From Thermoanaerobaculia bacterium (lineage in GTDB: Bacteria; Acidobacteriota; Thermoanaerobaculia; Multivoradales; JAHEKO01): a DNA stretch of 64,000 nt. The notes beneath the pieces are model-generated. The model was not told the DNA's origin. It did not search any database and saw only the letters and a program-made list of their open reading frames with translations. The DNA is taken from contig CALZIK010000003.1 of the NCBI GenBank assembly GCA_945787635.1, positions 1 through 64,000 of the forward strand. The letters run 5' to 3'. This document shows positions 52,761 through 63,910 of the stretch, piece after piece. Both the position numbers and the translations under genes were made by a program. Within the stretch, counting starts at the first letter, position 1. Every line of letters begins with the position of its first letter.

Positions 52761-54079
52761 CTGAAACCAAATCGAGCTTCGCACCTCTGACTGCGTACTC
52801 TCCTCGCAAGAAGGCGCAGTCGTTTGTCCAAAAGGACAGCGTCGTCATCGAAGGCGTCGACATCTCCGGTCAATGGAACAAGATGTTCGACGCCCGCGAG
52901 ATCACGAGCTACGACCTCACCCACATGGACAAGCTGACGGCGATTCCAGGCGCCGAGTCCATGGGCTGGTGCTACCAGTGCGCTCAATGCATTCCGGCCT
53001 GCCCGGTTGACAACGCCGGCGGCGACTACGGTCCACGAAAGATCTTCCGTCGGTTACAGACCGGCGTCGACATCTTCAACCACTCGGACATGTGGCTCTG
53101 CACCAGCTGCCAGAACTGCGTGCGAGTCTGCCCCAAGGAAGTCGACATGGTTCAGATCATGCCGGCGGCGCGCGCGGCTGCGGTTCTCGAAGGCAATGTC
53201 CCCGACGAGCTGGTCGAGATGTTCCAGAATGTCTCTGAATACGGCAACCCGATGGGTCAATCGGCTCGCAAGAGGGTCAAGTGGACTCGCGGCGCGGGCG
53301 TCGACATCCGCATCCTGCCCAAGGACGCCCAGCCGGTCGACGTGCTCTGGTTTGTCGGTGACTACTACGCCTACCACGACCGAGGCAACGACGCCGCGCA
53401 AGCGATGGCCCGGGTGTTCTCGCGCCTCGAAATCGACTTCGGCATCCTCGGCGCGGACGAGCGCTGCGATGGCGACTCCCAACGCATCGCGGGCGAACCA
53501 GGGCTCTTCGAAGAGCTCGCGCGCCACAACATCGAGCAGTTCGAAAAGTACGAGTTCGCCAAGATCGTCGCGAGTGGACCTCACGCCTACAACGCGATCA
53601 AGAACGAGTATCCGAAGTTCAACGGTGGCAGCGGGTTCCCGATCGAGCACTACACCCAGTTCTTGTCTCAACATCTGGATCGGCTGACACCGCTTCTGAC
53701 ACGGCCGTTCGCAAAGAAAGTCACCTTTCACGACCCTTGCTACCTGGGTCGCCACAATGGGGAATACGACGCACCTCGCAAGCTGCTTCAGGCGGTTCCT
53801 GGGATCGAATTCGGCGAGATGTTCCGCTGCAAGCAACAAGGCTACTGCTGCGGCGGCGGCGGCGGCGGCATGTGGCTCGACGGCTTCGCCGCCGAGCACC
53901 AGACCGAACGTCTGTCGGAGAACCGAGTCAAGGAGGCCATCCAGGTCGGAGCCGAGGTCCTGGCTGTGTGCTGTCCCTACGAGGTCTCGCGATTCGAAGA
54001 CGCGGTGAAGTCCACCGACAACGACGGCAAGCTGGAAGTCCTGGACATCATTGAAATCCTCGATCAATGCATGGAGTAG
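52757..54079 (+). CDS. shdrB3: sHdrB3, fused HdrC-HdrB type iron-sulfur subunit
   Basis: 440 residues. CYQCAQCIPACP (Cys72-82) and CTSCQNCVRVCP (Cys115-125) bind two 4Fe-4S clusters. HDPCYLGRHNGEYDAPRKLL (Cys328), YCCGGGGGG (Cys364-365) and AVCCPYEV (Cys405-406) make one CCG domain. The whole chain aligns with the soluble part of the EMO protein at 56199-58244, so the two look like paralogues. In the cluster type with EtfAB this replaces the separate shdrC2 and shdrB2. It is the likely contact between sHdr and EtfAB. Confidence 0.88.
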   Translation: MTETKSSFAPLTAYSPRKKAQSFVQKDSVVIEGVDISGQWNKMFDAREITSYDLTHMDKLTAIPGAESMGWCYQCAQCIPACPVDNAGGDYGPRKIFRRLQTGVDIFNHSDMWLCTSCQNCVRVCPKEVDMVQIMPAARAAAVLEGNVPDELVEMFQNVSEYGNPMGQSARKRVKWTRGAGVDIRILPKDAQPVDVLWFVGDYYAYHDRGNDAAQAMARVFSRLEIDFGILGADERCDGDSQRIAGEPGLFEELARHNIEQFEKYEFAKIVASGPHAYNAIKNEYPKFNGGSGFPIEHYTQFLSQHLDRLTPLLTRPFAKKVTFHDPCYLGRHNGEYDAPRKLLQAVPGIEFGEMFRCKQQGYCCGGGGGGMWLDGFAAEHQTERLSENRVKEAIQVGAEVLAVCCPYEVSRFEDAVKSTDNDGKLEVLDIIEILDQCME

Positions 54080-54176
54080 CGCTCCTCCATACATCAGCCC
54101 GAGTTGGGAGAGTCATTGGCCCGCGCAGGAATTCCTCTGCGCCGAGCACCAGGGTCGACTAAGGAGAAAGTATCTG

Positions 54177-54920
54177 ATGAAGCTGGTTGTTCTACTGAAG
54201 CGCCTACCCGACCTGGTCGAAGACCTCGAGGTCGACGACAGCGGCAAGGCGCTCGACACGGAGTTTCTCAAGTTCACTTTGAACGAGTTCGACGACTATG
54301 CTCTCGAGGAGGCGCTGCTTCTCAAGGAAGCGACGGATGGCGAGCTCACGGTGATCGCCCTCGACGGCGAAGACGTGGACAAGATGCTCTACACGGCACT
54401 CGCCAAGGGCGCCGACAAAGCCCTGAAGATCGAGAACGCCGGGGAAGCGAGCGGCAATCGGGGCCTGGCGGGGATCTTCGCCAAGGTCGTCTCGTCTCTG
54501 CCCCACGACCTGGTCCTGACCGGCGTCCAGTCGGCCGAGGACATTGACGGGCAGCTCGCACCAATGGTCGCCGCCATTCTGGACGAGCCGTGCGTCGAGG
54601 TGGTGACCCAGGTCGCAACAGCCGACGGCGGCGTGTCGATTCACAAGGAGTACTCGGGCGGCGTGGTCGCGGAGTTCGAGATCGACACACCGGCCGTAGT
54701 CGGCATCCAGGCATCCCGGCAGGCCCCTCGCTATGCGCCGGTCTCGAAGGTCCGCCAGATCCAGGAAAGCACGACCCTTGAAACGGTCGCCGGCTCCGCC
54801 GCCGACACCTCCGTTTTCACCGTGGTCCAGATGACCCCGCCCGAAACAGGTGGCGGAGCGCAGATGCTCGGAAACATCGGCGAGCTGATCAAGGTCCTCG
54901 AATCGAAAGGAGTCATCTGA
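54177..54920 (+). CDS. etfB: electron transfer flavoprotein beta subunit
   Basis: 247 residues from ATG 54177, AGGAG about ten bases ahead. LVVLLKRLPDLVEDLEVDDSGKALD is a typical EtfB start, NEFDDYALEEALLLKE follows, and LVLTGVQSAEDIDGQLAPMVAAILDEPCV is the AMP/FAD-side motif. Partner of EtfA encoded next (TGATG overlap). It would accept electrons from sHdr and pass them to the membrane oxidoreductase. The 97-base gap before it shows no second gene. Confidence 0.93.
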   Translation: MKLVVLLKRLPDLVEDLEVDDSGKALDTEFLKFTLNEFDDYALEEALLLKEATDGELTVIALDGEDVDKMLYTALAKGADKALKIENAGEASGNRGLAGIFAKVVSSLPHDLVLTGVQSAEDIDGQLAPMVAAILDEPCVEVVTQVATADGGVSIHKEYSGGVVAEFEIDTPAVVGIQASRQAPRYAPVSKVRQIQESTTLETVAGSAADTSVFTVVQMTPPETGGGAQMLGNIGELIKVLESKGVI

Positions 54921-55882
54921 TGGCTGACGGAATCCTGGTGGTCGCCGAGCATCTCGGCGGCAAGCTCTCGGACATCACCTTCGAGATGCTGGGCAAGGCC
55001 AAGGCGCTGTCCGGCGCCGGCGGCGATGTCACCGTTCTCTTGATCGCAGGAGACGCCTCGATGGCCGCGGAGCTCGGCGCCGCCGACACTGTGGCTATCG
55101 TGGAGGGAGACGGTCTGGCCGACTTCAACCCCGAAAGCTACGGAGCCGCCCTAGGCGCCGCGGTGGAAGCCAAATCTCCGCGCCTGGTCATGGTCGGCTA
55201 CACCGCCATGGGCATGGATCTCGCCAGCACCCTGGCGGTCAAGCGGAACCTGCCGCATGCCACATTTTGCCTTGACGTCGCGATCGGCGATTCGATCACC
55301 GCCACGAGCCAGTGTTACGGCGGCAAGATCAACGTGACCACCGATCTGGGCGCCGGACCATGCGTCGTGAGCATGCTCGCCGGGGCCGCGCCCGCCGATG
55401 CCGGCCGCGCCGAAGGAACTCCCTCGACCGAGAGCCTGCCTGCGCCCGCGAGCGCCGGCAAGATTCGCTTCAAGCGCCTGATCGAGCCCGAGGCCGGCGA
55501 CGTCGACATCACCGCCCAGGAGATTCTGGTCGCCGTTGGCCGGGGCATCGGCAGCAAGGACGACATCGAGGTCGCCGAAGATCTGGCCGAAGAGCTCGAC
55601 GCCGCGGTGGCGGGATCGCGCCCCTTGATCGACGCCGGTTGGTTACCCAAGACCCGTCAGGTCGGCAAATCAGGCCTCAAGGTAGCGCCCAAGCTCTACC
55701 TGGCGCTCGGTATCTCGGGGGCACCGGAGCACATCGAAGGCATGAAGAGCTCGGCCACGATCGTCGCCGTCAACAGCGACAAACAGGCGCCGATCTTCAA
55801 CTTCGCGCACTACGGCATGGTGGCGGATTTGTTCGACGTCTGCGAGGAGTTGACGGAGGCGCTCCAGGAGAGGAAGGGATGA
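54920..55882 (+). CDS. etfA: electron transfer flavoprotein alpha subunit
   Basis: 320 residues. DGILVVAEHLGGKLSDITFEMLGKA opens the N-terminal domain. The C-terminal FAD domain is complete: VGRGIGSKDDIEVAEDLAEELDAAVAGSRPLIDAGWLP, RQVGKSGLKVAPKLYLALGISGAPEHIEGM and IVAVNSDKQAPIFNFAHYGMVADL. Dimer partner of EtfB. No extra ferredoxin domain and no sign of the second, bifurcating FAD partners (FixCX), so plain electron carriage to EMO is favoured. Confidence 0.93.
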   Translation: MADGILVVAEHLGGKLSDITFEMLGKAKALSGAGGDVTVLLIAGDASMAAELGAADTVAIVEGDGLADFNPESYGAALGAAVEAKSPRLVMVGYTAMGMDLASTLAVKRNLPHATFCLDVAIGDSITATSQCYGGKINVTTDLGAGPCVVSMLAGAAPADAGRAEGTPSTESLPAPASAGKIRFKRLIEPEAGDVDITAQEILVAVGRGIGSKDDIEVAEDLAEELDAAVAGSRPLIDAGWLPKTRQVGKSGLKVAPKLYLALGISGAPEHIEGMKSSATIVAVNSDKQAPIFNFAHYGMVADLFDVCEELTEALQERKG

Positions 55883-55894
55883 GAGTGAAGGGTG

Positions 55895-56102
55895 GTGCGA
55901 CGCCGAGGCCGGCGGCGTCTCCACCGGTCGCCGGCTCGAGCCCGCAGCGAGTCAAAACAGGGCTTAGGTTGGTTCTTCAGTCGGCGCACCGTTTGGAGGT
56001 GAATGAGGGTCCGCGCCCATTCGGCTGCGCCGATTTAGGGCGCGGGTGGGCGGGCGGCTCGCCTGGCGCCGGTCGGAGACACCGCCGGCCTCGGCGTTGC
56101 AC
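55895..56102. repeat. nested inverted repeat in the etfA-EMO gap
   Basis: The 316-base gap holds GTGCGACGCCGAGGCCGGCG (from 55895) and its inverted copy ending GCCGGCCTCGGCGTTGCAC (56102). The arms are about 31 bases with two substitutions and one insertion. Inside is a second pair, TCGGCGCA (55981-55988) and TGCGCCGA (56026-56033). The whole could fold as a large branched stem. It does not share the core of the elements at 31.8 and 48.5 kb. No convincing small gene was found. Confidence 0.6.
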
Positions 56103-56198
56103 GGTATTTGGCGAAATCCCCCTCCCTCCCGCGAAGAGGAGTGGCGAGCCTGCAAGTACAGCGCGGTCGATGGTCGAAGTAACAACAACGAGCCTGCC

Positions 56199-58244
<2,046 letters not shown>

Positions 58245-58261
58245 GCGCCGCGAGGGATCCC

Positions 58262-58732
58262 ATGAGCGCGGTCCGCCGCGGCATCGTCGCCCGTCTGCGC
58301 ACGCTTCTGCTGGCGCTCGACCGCCAAGATCGGCTCGAGACCGCGCAAGAGTTCGTCGGTTGGCTGAGCGCTCAGGAAGCTGAGCCTCTGATCGACCATT
58401 CCCGGGAGCTCCTGCTGAGAGCGTTTCGGGTGGCCGGCGACCCCATCAACTTCCGCATTCTCGCCCGGCTCGACCTTCTGGAACCGATCGGTGTTCCGGA
58501 TTTGATGGGTGAGCTCGGCTTGAGCCGGGTGGCGGTTTCGGAGCGCATCAACGACATGGCGCAGACCGGCCTCGCGGTGCGCGAGATGGTCAACGATCAC
58601 GTCCGGGGGACCGACCTGGGCGTGGGCCTCGCGGCGTTCGTGAACGGCGCCGCCACGAGTGCCGGATTCGAGCTGGCGGAAGACCTCCCGGGCGAGACGG
58701 CTCGCCGTACGAAACCCGGAGTGCTTCCGTGA
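58262..58732 (+). CDS. winged-helix protein of unknown role in lipoate/sHdr operon
   Basis: 156 residues from ATG 58262. An N-terminal helical part (RLRTLLLALDRQDRLETAQEFVGWL) is followed by RAFRVAGDPINFRILARLDLLEPIGVPDLMGELGLSRVAVSERINDMAQTGLAVREMVNDHVRGTDLG, which looks like an ArsR/MarR winged helix. No Cys is present. It could regulate the second half of the operon or be a protein-binding helper. Its stop overlaps the next start as GTGA. Confidence 0.65.
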   Translation: MSAVRRGIVARLRTLLLALDRQDRLETAQEFVGWLSAQEAEPLIDHSRELLLRAFRVAGDPINFRILARLDLLEPIGVPDLMGELGLSRVAVSERINDMAQTGLAVREMVNDHVRGTDLGVGLAAFVNGAATSAGFELAEDLPGETARRTKPGVLP

Positions 58733-59757
58733 GCCGGCTGCGGGTGATCGACGCCGGCCGGGTGAACGCCCTTCGATCGCAGGCGCTATGGCACGGGATC
58801 GCCGAGGCCATGACCGCGGAGACCGACCCGACTCTGTCGCTCTGTCAGCCGGGCGAACCCTACGTCGGAGTCGGGTATCACCGTTCCCTCGCCGAACTGG
58901 ATCGCGAAGCCTGCGAGCGGAGGGGTCTTCCGATCATTCGGCGCCAGATCGGGGGTGGCCCGGTCTACATCGACTCCGACCAGCTGTTTTTTCAGATCAC
59001 CCTGCCGGCAAGGCGGGCCCCTCGCAGGGTCGACCGCCTCTACGCTCTCCTGCTGGAGCCGGCGGTAGCTGCGTTTCGCGCGCTCGGCCTGGACGCTCGG
59101 ATCCGTGGGTTGAACGACATATCGATCGCAGATCGGCGCCTCTCCGGCACCGGTGCCGGCCGCATCAAGGATGGCGTAACTGTGGTCGGTAACGTCATCT
59201 TCCGGTTTCCCCATCGGTCGATGGCGGAGGTCCTCGCGTTGCCGACACGAGCCATGCGGCAAGAATGCTTGCAGTTGATGGAAAGGCATGTCACCTCGCT
59301 CGAATCCGAAGGCCTGGCGAGGGTGACCACAAACGATGCCCGCGTGGCGCTTGTCGACGCGTATGCCCGCGGGTTCGACTCGGCGGCGGTACCGGAGACA
59401 CTCCGGCCCGAGGAGTCGGCGGCCATCCGTCGCTGGGAAGCGCGGTTCTCGACTCGACAGTGGCTCGACGGCCCCGATCCGGCACCGCCCTCCCATGCTG
59501 CTCGGCAGATCAAGATCTCGGCGGACGTGTGGCTCTACGTCGCCGCCCGGGACGGCCTGGAGCTTCAGGCGTCATTCTGCGGCGGCCGGATCGAGAATCC
59601 AAGGATCTCGAGTCCTCGGCTGAACGGCGCTGGAGAGGAAATGGCACGCCGCTTGGCCGGGTGCCCGATCGGCGACTTGGCGCGGCGGCTCACCCCATTC
59701 GGAAACCCCGGAGATCGCGTGCTCGAACTGCTCGAAGCAGGAGCGGTTCTTCGATAG
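58729..59757 (+). CDS. lipoate-protein-ligase A family paralogue with altered active site
   Basis: 342 residues from GTG 58729 (GTGA overlap). Biotin/lipoyl ligase fold: PYVGVGYHRSLAELDREACERRGLPIIRRQIGGGPVYI has the RRxxGGG signature (71-77). The Lys that binds lipoyl-AMP, normally GRK(I/L)xG after ND(I/L), is Arg here (NDISIADRRLSG, Arg137), though a Lys follows in GRIKDG. A C-terminal accessory domain covers about 255-342. It may transfer rather than activate a lipoyl or octanoyl group. It lies just before the second lipoyl-carrier gene. Confidence 0.75.
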   Translation: MSRLRVIDAGRVNALRSQALWHGIAEAMTAETDPTLSLCQPGEPYVGVGYHRSLAELDREACERRGLPIIRRQIGGGPVYIDSDQLFFQITLPARRAPRRVDRLYALLLEPAVAAFRALGLDARIRGLNDISIADRRLSGTGAGRIKDGVTVVGNVIFRFPHRSMAEVLALPTRAMRQECLQLMERHVTSLESEGLARVTTNDARVALVDAYARGFDSAAVPETLRPEESAAIRRWEARFSTRQWLDGPDPAPPSHAARQIKISADVWLYVAARDGLELQASFCGGRIENPRISSPRLNGAGEEMARRLAGCPIGDLARRLTPFGNPGDRVLELLEAGAVLR

Positions 59758-59771
59758 CAACAGGAGGCATC

Positions 59772-60233
59772 TTGAATTCCGCAACTCTTACCATCGGACC
59801 CTATGAACTTCCTCTGGATCGTCACTACGATCGGGAGACCCATCTGTGGGTGGCCGGCGCCCGGGGCCGGACCGCTCACCGTGTCGGCTTCGACCCGCTC
59901 GGGGCGGAGACCTCGGGCGACATCGTAGCCATCTCGGTAGAGCCTGCGGGCACTCATGTGCGTCGCGGCGAGGCCTTCGGCAATCTCGAAGCGGCGAAGT
60001 TCGTAGGGCCCCTGGTCTCGCCCGTTTCGGGCACGATCCGCTCGCACAACGAGTGCGTTTCAGCCAACCCGTCGTTGGTCAATTCGAAGCCTCTGGACTC
60101 CTGGCTGGTCGAGATCGAGCTCGATGACTTCGCCGCCGAAGTAGCTCTGCTTCTGAGCGACCCCGTGGAGCTGGGCGCGTGGCTGAAACAGGAGATCGTT
60201 GCGTTCAAGGAAAAGGGCATGGTCGCCGAATGA
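59772..60233 (+). CDS. second lipoyl-carrier protein (GcvH/LbpA-like)
   Basis: 153 residues from TTG 59772, with GGAGG five bases before. ETHLWVAGARGRTAHRVGFDPLGAETSGDI is the GcvH-type start, EAAKFVGPLVSPVSGTI holds the lipoylation Lys76, and WLVEIELDD ends the barrel. The site reads AAKFVGP against SGKWVGP in the first LbpA, and the C-terminal CxxC is absent. It may be the assembly carrier or a second substrate carrier. The stop overlaps the LipS1 start as ATGA. Confidence 0.85.
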   Translation: MNSATLTIGPYELPLDRHYDRETHLWVAGARGRTAHRVGFDPLGAETSGDIVAISVEPAGTHVRRGEAFGNLEAAKFVGPLVSPVSGTIRSHNECVSANPSLVNSKPLDSWLVEIELDDFAAEVALLLSDPVELGAWLKQEIVAFKEKGMVAE

Positions 60234-61234
60234 GCTGCGCAGGCTCGATCGCATCGCCCGATGACCCGAGAGCGGTCGTGCTGGAGGCTGATCCGCCCGT
60301 CGTCGCGAGCGAGGGCATGCGCATCCGGCGAGCGAACTTCGGCACCCAGGCGCAGTTCTTTGCGCCCGGCCTGAAACGCTGGCAGAACCGGGAATGGACA
60401 CCGGAAAGAGCCAATCGCTTCCTGCCGATCAGCGTCACCGGCACCGCCTGCGCGCTCCAGTGCGATCACTGCAAGACCAAGGTGCTCGAGGGCATGGTGA
60501 CCGTGACCCGCGAGCGTGACTTGTTCGAGACAGCGAGAAGCCTGCAAAGCCGCGGCACCGACGGAATCCTGGTCTCGGGTGGCTCGACTCGCAGCGGCGA
60601 AGTGCCTCTCGAACCGCATCTCGACAACATGAAGAGAATCCGGGACGAGCTCGGCATGAAGGTCATCGTCCACTCCGGCGTCGTCGATCCGTCCCTCGCT
60701 CGAGGCCTGGCCGACGCCGGAGTCGACGGCGTCATGCTCGACATCATCGGCGCGGATGAAACGATCCGAGAGGTCTACCACCTCGACCTCGCAGCCAGGG
60801 ATTTCGAGCGCTCGCTCGCGCTCTTGGCGAATAAGAATCTCCGCATCATTCCTCACATCGTCCTCGGTCTCCACTACGGTCAGTTTCTCGGTGAGTGGGA
60901 CGCTCTAGAGATGATCAGCCGCTACCCGGTCTCGACCCTGATCCTGGTCGTCCTGACACCCCTCGTGGGTACGCCGATGGCGGATCTGCCGCCCCCACCG
61001 CTCGAGGACGTGGTGGCGTTCTTCGCCCTCACCCGAAACTCGATGCCCGAAACGCACGTCAACCTCGGCTGCGGCCGGCCCATGGGCGCGATGAAAATCG
61101 CGCTCGACAAGGCGGCGATCGATCACGGGCTCAACGGCATCGCCTATCCCGCCGAGGGCATCATCGACTACGCCGAGCGCTCGGGTCTCGAGCCCGAATA
61201 CTACGAATACTGCTGCTCGCTGACCTGGACATGA
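60230..61234 (+). CDS. lipS1: LipS1-type radical SAM lipoate assembly enzyme
   Basis: 334 residues from ATG 60230. GTACALQCDHCKTK is the radical SAM CxxxCxxC site (Cys74, 78, 81). SGGSTRSGEVPLEPHLDNMKRI is the SAM-binding region, and extra Cys residues (NLGCGRPMG, YEYCCSLTW) could bind the auxiliary cluster that donates sulfur. LipS1 and LipS2 together insert the two sulfur atoms into octanoyl chains, replacing LipA, in organisms with sHdr. Embedded between the carrier and ligase genes by ATGA overlaps. Confidence 0.83.
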   Translation: MSCAGSIASPDDPRAVVLEADPPVVASEGMRIRRANFGTQAQFFAPGLKRWQNREWTPERANRFLPISVTGTACALQCDHCKTKVLEGMVTVTRERDLFETARSLQSRGTDGILVSGGSTRSGEVPLEPHLDNMKRIRDELGMKVIVHSGVVDPSLARGLADAGVDGVMLDIIGADETIREVYHLDLAARDFERSLALLANKNLRIIPHIVLGLHYGQFLGEWDALEMISRYPVSTLILVVLTPLVGTPMADLPPPPLEDVVAFFALTRNSMPETHVNLGCGRPMGAMKIALDKAAIDHGLNGIAYPAEGIIDYAERSGLEPEYYEYCCSLTWT

Positions 61235-62376
61235 CCACCTGGCGCTATCTCGAGGACGACGCGGTCGCCGCCGATCTCGGCCTGGCGACCGACGAAGCCA
61301 TGATGGTTCCCTACGGCAGAGCCGAGCAAGCGAACCACGAGGCGACCCTGCGCCTCTATTCCTACCGTCCGCATTGCGCGCTCGTCGGCCGCTATCAGAG
61401 TCTCGAAGACGAAGTCGACGTCGACTTCTGCCGCGCCAATGACGTCCAGGTCGGGCGCCGGCCGACCGGAGGCGGCGCGATCATCATGGGCAGCGGTCAG
61501 CTTGGCGTCGCGATCACTTCGCGGGCGCGGGCCGATGAGGCCCCACGACAAGCGCTCGAGCGCTACGCCGGCGGCGTCATCGCGGGACTCGGCGCACTCG
61601 GAATCGACGCTCACTTCCGTTCCAAGAACGACCTCGAGGTCGACGGCCGGAAGATCGCCGGATTGGGTCTCTATCTCGACCCGGAGGGTGCGATCCTGTT
61701 TCACGCCAGCGTTCTGGTGGACCTGGACGTCCCCCTCATGCTTCGAGTGCTCCGCATTCCCGGCGCCAAGATCTCGGACAAGGCGATCGCGCGCGTCGAA
61801 GCCCGCGTCACCACGGTGTCCAAAGAAATCGGAGCCGATCGGAGCGCAGCCGAGATCAGGGCGCTCTTCGGAGCGGCATTCGCCGAAGACTTCACGGTCG
61901 GGCTCGAGCCCGAGGCTCTCGACCGCCGCGAGACCGAACGTCGAGATGAGCTCCTCGAGACTCGCTACGGCAACCCTGAATGGATCTACCAGCGAAGCCC
62001 CCGGCAAGACGCTCGCGGATCGGCGCTTCTCAAGACGCCGGTCGGTCTTTTGCGAATCTACGCAGCGGTGCACGGTCGGACCCTCAAGAGCGTTCTGGTG
62101 ACCGGCGACTTCAACCTGATGCCGAAGGGAATCACCGATCTCGAGTCGGCGCTCAAGTGGTGCCAGGCCGATCCCGAGCGAATCGCGGCGGCAACGGCCG
62201 AGACCCTCACATCGGACGACCTCGGCGTTCCCGTCGAGAGGATCTCCCAGGCCATCTGGGAAGCCGCTCGCGTCGGCCTCGAGCTTCAGCAGGACACCGC
62301 CCACCCCTTCCGGGACGGTTCCTGCTACTTCCCCGAAGCCGGAGGAACGCCCAGCACATCCCGGGAGAGCAGTTGA
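61231..62376 (+). CDS. sLpl, lipoate:protein ligase of the sHdr system
   Basis: 381 residues from ATG 61231. Full ligase signature: LVGRYQSLEDEVDVDFCRANDVQVGRRPTGGGAIIMG (RRPTGGG at 76-82) and FRSKNDLEVDGRKIAGLGLYLD with Lys132 and the active Lys141. The C-terminal accessory domain (about 300-370) contains SVLVTGDFNLMPKGITDLE. Of the three ligase-like proteins in the operon this is the only one with every key residue. It would attach lipoate or octanoate to LbpA. Overlaps lipS1 and lipS2 at ATGA and TGATG. Confidence 0.87.
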   Translation: MTTWRYLEDDAVAADLGLATDEAMMVPYGRAEQANHEATLRLYSYRPHCALVGRYQSLEDEVDVDFCRANDVQVGRRPTGGGAIIMGSGQLGVAITSRARADEAPRQALERYAGGVIAGLGALGIDAHFRSKNDLEVDGRKIAGLGLYLDPEGAILFHASVLVDLDVPLMLRVLRIPGAKISDKAIARVEARVTTVSKEIGADRSAAEIRALFGAAFAEDFTVGLEPEALDRRETERRDELLETRYGNPEWIYQRSPRQDARGSALLKTPVGLLRIYAAVHGRTLKSVLVTGDFNLMPKGITDLESALKWCQADPERIAAATAETLTSDDLGVPVERISQAIWEAARVGLELQQDTAHPFRDGSCYFPEAGGTPSTSRESS

Positions 62377-63533
62377 TGGAAAGTCTCGTAGACATCGGCG
62401 CAAGCCGGCAAGCCGAGTCCAAACCCAGCCCCGACTGGGTGCGCATCAGCTATGCGAGCGCGCTCGCTCTACGGTTCAAGTCCGGCCAGTTCGTCCGGCC
62501 CTTCGACTTCGGCGGCATCAACCTGCTCCTCAACTACCCGCAAGGCTGCCAGTCGGACTGCGGCTACTGCGGCCTCGCCAGATCGCGAAACGGCGCCTAC
62601 GAGAACAAGTCTTTCATCCGGGTCGAGTGGCCCCTGGTCGAGACCGACGAGCTGGTCGACCGGATGGCGCGATACCGCGACCGTCTGACCCGCCTGTGCA
62701 TCTCGATGGTGACCCACGGCCAGGCCTACCCAGACACCCTCGACATCACCCGCCGGATTCGAGCCGAGCTCGAAACGCCGCTTTCCATCCTGGTGGCGCC
62801 ACCGACTCTCAACCGCCAAAGGCTCGGCGCGCTCAAGGACGCCGGCGCGGACATGATCGGAATCGGCCTCGACGCGATCACCGAGGAATTGTTTCGCTCG
62901 ATTCGAAGCGACGTGCCCCGGGGGGGCCTCGACTGGGACAACTACTGGGACATCGTGTTCGCCGCGCGCGACATCTACGGGCCCTGGAAGGTCAACTGCC
63001 ACACGCTGGTCGGCCTCGGGGAGACCGACCTCGACCTGATGGAGGTCTTCGAGCGCCTCCTGGATCGCCAGATCTTCTCGTACCTCTTCTGCTTCAATCC
63101 CGAGCCTGACTCGAGGATGGCGCGTCACGAGAAGAGCTCGGTGACGCGATGGCGGCGCATCCAGCTGGCGAAGTTCCTGCTCGAGGAAAGCGGCCTCGAT
63201 CGGGGCGCCTTCCGGTTCGACGATCGGGGCATGCTCGAAGCCATCCACGCTCCTCGCGAGCTCGTCGACCAGGTGGTCCACGACGGCTTCGCCTTCATGA
63301 CCAACGGCTGCCCCGGTGTCGGTGGAGAGCCCGGGTGCACGCGTCCCATGGGAAGTTGGCGGCCCGGAGACGCGCCCCGAGACTATCCCTGGCAACCCAC
63401 CGACACTGACCATGCGAGTATCCGGACCGAGCTGAAACTCGAATCTTTCCTTCGCCCCGGGCCAGGACCCACTCGGCCGCGTGAGCTCTGCGCTCCACCC
63501 GCCGCGGGCCGGCCCACCTTGACGAAGGTGTAG
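62376..63533 (+). CDS. lipS2: LipS2-type radical SAM lipoate assembly enzyme
   Basis: 385 residues from ATG 62376. YPQGCQSDCGYCGLARS gives the CxxxCxxC site (Cys58, 62, 65), VTHGQAYPDTL and VAPPTLNRQRLGALKDAGADMIGIGLDA follow the biotin-synthase-like barrel, and GCPGVGGEPGCTRPMGSWRPG near the C-terminus has two Cys that may join an auxiliary cluster. Partner of LipS1. Last gene of the plus-strand operon. Convergent with thioredoxin across 44 GC-rich bases. Confidence 0.83.
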   Translation: MESLVDIGASRQAESKPSPDWVRISYASALALRFKSGQFVRPFDFGGINLLLNYPQGCQSDCGYCGLARSRNGAYENKSFIRVEWPLVETDELVDRMARYRDRLTRLCISMVTHGQAYPDTLDITRRIRAELETPLSILVAPPTLNRQRLGALKDAGADMIGIGLDAITEELFRSIRSDVPRGGLDWDNYWDIVFAARDIYGPWKVNCHTLVGLGETDLDLMEVFERLLDRQIFSYLFCFNPEPDSRMARHEKSSVTRWRRIQLAKFLLEESGLDRGAFRFDDRGMLEAIHAPRELVDQVVHDGFAFMTNGCPGVGGEPGCTRPMGSWRPGDAPRDYPWQPTDTDHASIRTELKLESFLRPGPGPTRPRELCAPPAAGRPTLTKV

Positions 63534-63577
63534 CCCCCCGGGCCGGGGCGCGGGGACGGGACGAGCCGCCGAGTCGG

Positions 63578-63910
63578 TCAGTTCGATACGGCCTGGTCGA
63601 TCCAGCGCTTCAAGAGCGGCTTGGGCAAGGCTCCCACCACGCGGTCCTTCTCGACGCCCTTGTGGAAGAGGATCATCGTGGGAATCCCACGAACACCGTA
63701 CTGCATCGCTTTCCGGGCATGCTCCTCGGTGTTGACCTTGGCGATACGCAGCCGATCCTGGTATTCGTCCGCCAGCTCTTCCAGGATCGGCGCGACCATC
63801 TGACAGGGACCGCACCAGGGCGCCCAGAAATCGACCAGAACCGGAAGCTCCGAGTCGATCACGGCCGACGAAAACTCTTCATCGGTAACAGAAAGGGGAT
63901 GTTTCGGCAT
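63578..63910 (-). CDS. trxA: thioredoxin
   Basis: 110 residues from ATG 63910, with GGAGG six bases ahead. LVDFWAPWCGPCQMVAPILEELADEY carries the redox pair Cys33 and Cys36, and VRGIPTMILFHKG the cis-Pro loop. A standard thioredoxin reducing disulfides in the cytoplasm. Convergent with lipS2. The 90 bases upstream to the window end show no further gene. Confidence 0.95.
   Translation of the reverse strand: MPKHPLSVTDEEFSSAVIDSELPVLVDFWAPWCGPCQMVAPILEELADEYQDRLRIAKVNTEEHARKAMQYGVRGIPTMILFHKGVEKDRVVGALPKPLLKRWIDQAVSN

Noticed and set aside
63534-63577. GC-rich palindrome CCCCGGGCCGGGG as a terminator between lipS2 and thioredoxin
   Set aside because: The stem would be only about five pairs and no T-run follows, so it is not a convincing intrinsic terminator.
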